Below the pieces are notes generated by a model. That model was not told where the DNA came from. It made no database searches and saw only the letters and a list, made by a program, of their open reading frames with translations. The translations under genes were made by a program, and so were the position numbers. Below are positions 62,681 to 64,000 of a DNA stretch of 64,000 bases, piece after piece. Within the stretch, counting starts at the first letter, position 1. The number at the start of each line of letters is the position of its first letter. The stretch comes from Rhodospirillaceae bacterium. GTDB taxonomy: Bacteria; Pseudomonadota; Alphaproteobacteria; MPNO01; UBA2964. The stretch lies in NCBI GenBank assembly GCA_002720855.1, contig PBIN01000005.1, forward strand, positions 146,820 to 210,819. The letters run 5' to 3'.

Positions 62681-63223
62681 TCAGCGGATAGGACTAATAG
62701 TCACTTGTTCCGGCGGTGCCTGAGATATGCCGCCCGCTCTAACCGGTGAACCCTTGGGCGACACTATTAATGAGATATTGGAGCCACCCAACGTCTTTTT
62801 CTTGATCTGGATCGTTGCGACACGCTCGCCGCGTGTATAGCTCAAAACGCTGGTTTCAGCGCGGACGGTCGTTACCGGCACCCAGTTAAATCTTGGCATC
62901 TCCGCAAAAAAGAAATCATAGGATTTACTGCTGTTGAGACCAACATCCATAACAAGACGTCCAATCCAGACTTCTTTCTCACCCAGAACCAACGATCTCT
63001 CCAAATCCATCGAAGCACCCGAAGGGACGGGAACATCACTAAATTGCACAAAGCTGGCCTCCGCTGCGCCCACGCTTGTCGCACTTCTGCTTGCGGAAAG
63101 TGGCGTTGTACTTTGGCATCCCGCAAGACTGAGGATTAAGACGCCGGCGCAGAATGTCGATTTGGCATACAGCCTAAGAGATGAATTTTCCGTTCCGGAC
63201 CAGTTGAGAGCGCGCATATGCAT
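62681..63223 (-). CDS. Putative lipoprotein
   Basis: A 180-residue exported lipoprotein from ATG 63223 (or 63217). The signal LYAKSTFCAGVLILSLAGC ends in a lipobox LAGC, so Cys would be lipidated. The mature part has SFVQFSDVPVPSGASMDLE and RSLVLGEKEVWIGRLVMD followed by YDFFFAEMPRFNWVPVT, a pattern I have seen in uncharacterised alphaproteobacterial lipoproteins. Function unknown. Upstream lies the rRNA promoter region in the opposite direction. Confidence 0.75.
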   Translation of the reverse strand: MHMRALNWSGTENSSLRLYAKSTFCAGVLILSLAGCQSTTPLSASRSATSVGAAEASFVQFSDVPVPSGASMDLERSLVLGEKEVWIGRLVMDVGLNSSKSYDFFFAEMPRFNWVPVTTVRAETSVLSYTRGERVATIQIKKKTLGGSNISLIVSPKGSPVRAGGISQAPPEQVTISPIR

Positions 63224-63491
63224 AGCCAATATTTTAGAAAAGATGGCGGAAATATAACATGCGAAGCTCTTTTCGAGACCGCACACTGATTCGAATTGAC
63301 CGATTTTTTCGAATTCGTTGATTTTTGACGAGAAATTTTTGTAATTTGGTTTATTAAAGCCGTCCGGCTGTCTCGTCCTGAAACCCGCAGAAAGACTTGA
63401 TTTTCATTCCAATAGGCGGTAGATTTTTCAAGTGTAAAAACAAGAAATCCACATAAATGTGGAAATGTGTTGTTTTTGTTACGAAAAGCGT
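63224..63491. other. Intergenic region upstream of the rRNA promoter
   Basis: About 270 A/T-rich bases between the lipoprotein gene and the rRNA promoter. The A/T tracts at 63300-63480 could act as an UP element for the ribosomal promoter. No gene seen. Confidence 0.5.
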
Positions 63492-63520
63492 TTGACAGGG
63501 TGGAGGGTTAGCCGTATAAC
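63492..63520 (+). promoter_or_regulatory. Ribosomal RNA operon promoter
   Basis: TTGACA at 63492-63497, a 17-base spacer and TATAAC at 63515-63520, followed by a GC-rich discriminator (CCCCCGC). This is a near-consensus sigma70 promoter; the GC discriminator fits stringent control. Transcription would start near 63527, giving a leader of about 245 bases. Confidence 0.8.
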
Positions 63521-63669
63521 CCCCGCTCTCCGCCGCCTAGGGAAACCGGGGCGCGACGGACTTTTTTGCTGCGAAAATTGCAGTGATTTGAGTCCGGGCT
63601 GTTTGAAAAGTGAATGATGGAAGGGATGCGCAGGCGGCGACGTGTTGGTGTACGATCACGTTCAAGTTC

Positions 63670-63708
63670 GCATGCGCATCTAAAGTAAGTAACTTTAGTT
63701 ACGCATGC
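63670..63708 (+). other. Long leader hairpin before 16S rRNA
   Basis: GCATGCG (63670-63676) pairs with CGCATGC (63702-63708), and inside it CTAAAGT (63680-63686) pairs with ACTTTAG (63692-63698) around an AAGTA loop, with a 3 by 3 internal loop. Fourteen base pairs in all, in the 16S leader; likely a processing or antitermination structure. A second small hairpin, GATCGC-TTCG-GCGATC, lies at 63744-63759. Confidence 0.65.
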
Positions 63709-63772
63709 TTATAGCTTGGACGGGTCTTGAGATTACGACTCGCGATCGCTTCGGCGATCAAGAGGAAACCGT

Positions 63773-64000
63773 AAACTTGAGAGTTTGATCCTGGCTCAGA
63801 ACGAACGCTGGCGGCAGGCCTAACACATGCAAGTCGAACGAAGGCCCGGAGCTTGCTCCGGTCACCTTAGTGGCAGACGGGAGAGTAACGCGTGGGAATT
63901 TGCCCGATAGTACGGAATAACTGTTGGAAACGGCAGCTAATACCGTATACGCCCCTCGGGGGAAAGATTTATCGCTATCGGATAAGCCCGCGTCGGATTA
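63773..64000 (+). rRNA. rrs: 16S ribosomal RNA, 5' part
   Basis: The first 228 bases of 16S rRNA, from AAACTTGAGAGTTTGATC to the window edge. The conserved 27F site, AGAACGAACGCTGGCGGC and AACACATGCAAGTCGAACG are all present, and the V1 loop and the text around GTGGCAGACGGGAGAGTAAC are alphaproteobacterial. The gene continues past the window. Confidence 0.98.

Noticed and set aside
1..64000. CRISPR arrays, integrase genes or attachment sites, including next to the tRNA-Met gene
   Set aside because: No regularly spaced repeats, no integrase, and no duplicated tRNA 3' end were found.

Overview
The window reads as a chromosomal segment of an alphaproteobacterium, most likely a free-living, probably marine, Rhodospirillales-like lineage. 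Evidence: the first ~230 bases of a 16S rRNA gene at the right edge have alphaproteobacterial signatures, the housekeeping proteins (RF2, GlnE, TyrS, MnmA, IspG) look alphaproteobacterial, and the accessory genes are oxygenases, cupins, DUF1989 and THI5-like proteins. GC is moderate. I see no prophage, plasmid, CRISPR array or large island; the only transposase-like gene is a single RayT at 0.8-1.7 kb.

Layout. 0-17.5 kb is mostly core: the end of prfB, bolA, a RayT gene, a DUF455 ferritin-like protein, bcp, a YciI protein, glnE, a large AsmA/YhdP-like protein, tyrS, a TauD-type dioxygenase, anmK, an alpha/beta hydrolase, then an Rrf2 regulator, cysteine desulfurase, [2Fe-2S] ferredoxin and mnmA, which form a sulfur-relay/tRNA-thiolation set followed by an elongator tRNA-Met. 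17.5-26.7 kb is accessory metabolism: a PhyH-family enzyme with a halogenase-like HxA site, a DUF882 protein, a co-directional run of hydrolase-SDR-SDR-hydrolase, and a LysR gene divergent from three tandem cytosolic NMT1/THI5-like proteins, the third broken by a stop codon. 26.8-34 kb holds ispG, an EamA transporter, a membrane sulfatase-like protein, arfB, msrB, DUF6165 and a TPR/GT9-like protein. 34-46.6 kb holds an NmrA protein, three tandem DUF1989 genes, a GNAT with a C-terminal membrane anchor, an FMN reductase, an acyl-CoA ligase/crotonase pair, an EF-hand/ECF sigma/anti-sigma operon whose sigma gene is frameshifted in an A9 run, and an operon of two tandem split ThDP decarboxylases with an aldehyde dehydrogenase.

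46.6-49.4 kb is a gene-poor decay zone: two PEP-CTERM proteins, a 32-codon remnant of the aldehyde dehydrogenase and a broken GNAT. 49.4-61 kb is again catabolic: a double SnoaL protein, yaaA, an LLM flavin monooxygenase and a gentisate-dioxygenase-like cupin, an orphan flagellin-like protein, YbjQ with two double-VOC proteins, EutA with a bicupin protein, and an ornithine-cyclodeaminase homologue. The end carries an unrecognised protein, a CDF transporter, a lipoprotein, a strong rRNA promoter, a long leader hairpin and the start of 16S rRNA.

A recurring theme is tandem paralogue arrays (3 THI5-like, 3 DUF1989, 2 ThDP pairs, 2 VOC pairs); in the two triple arrays one copy is visibly degenerate. 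Several single-site lesions (a start codon, a TGG to TGA change, a GAA to TAA change, a homopolymer frameshift) suggest either real decay or assembly errors in a draft or metagenome-derived genome; read mapping would tell.
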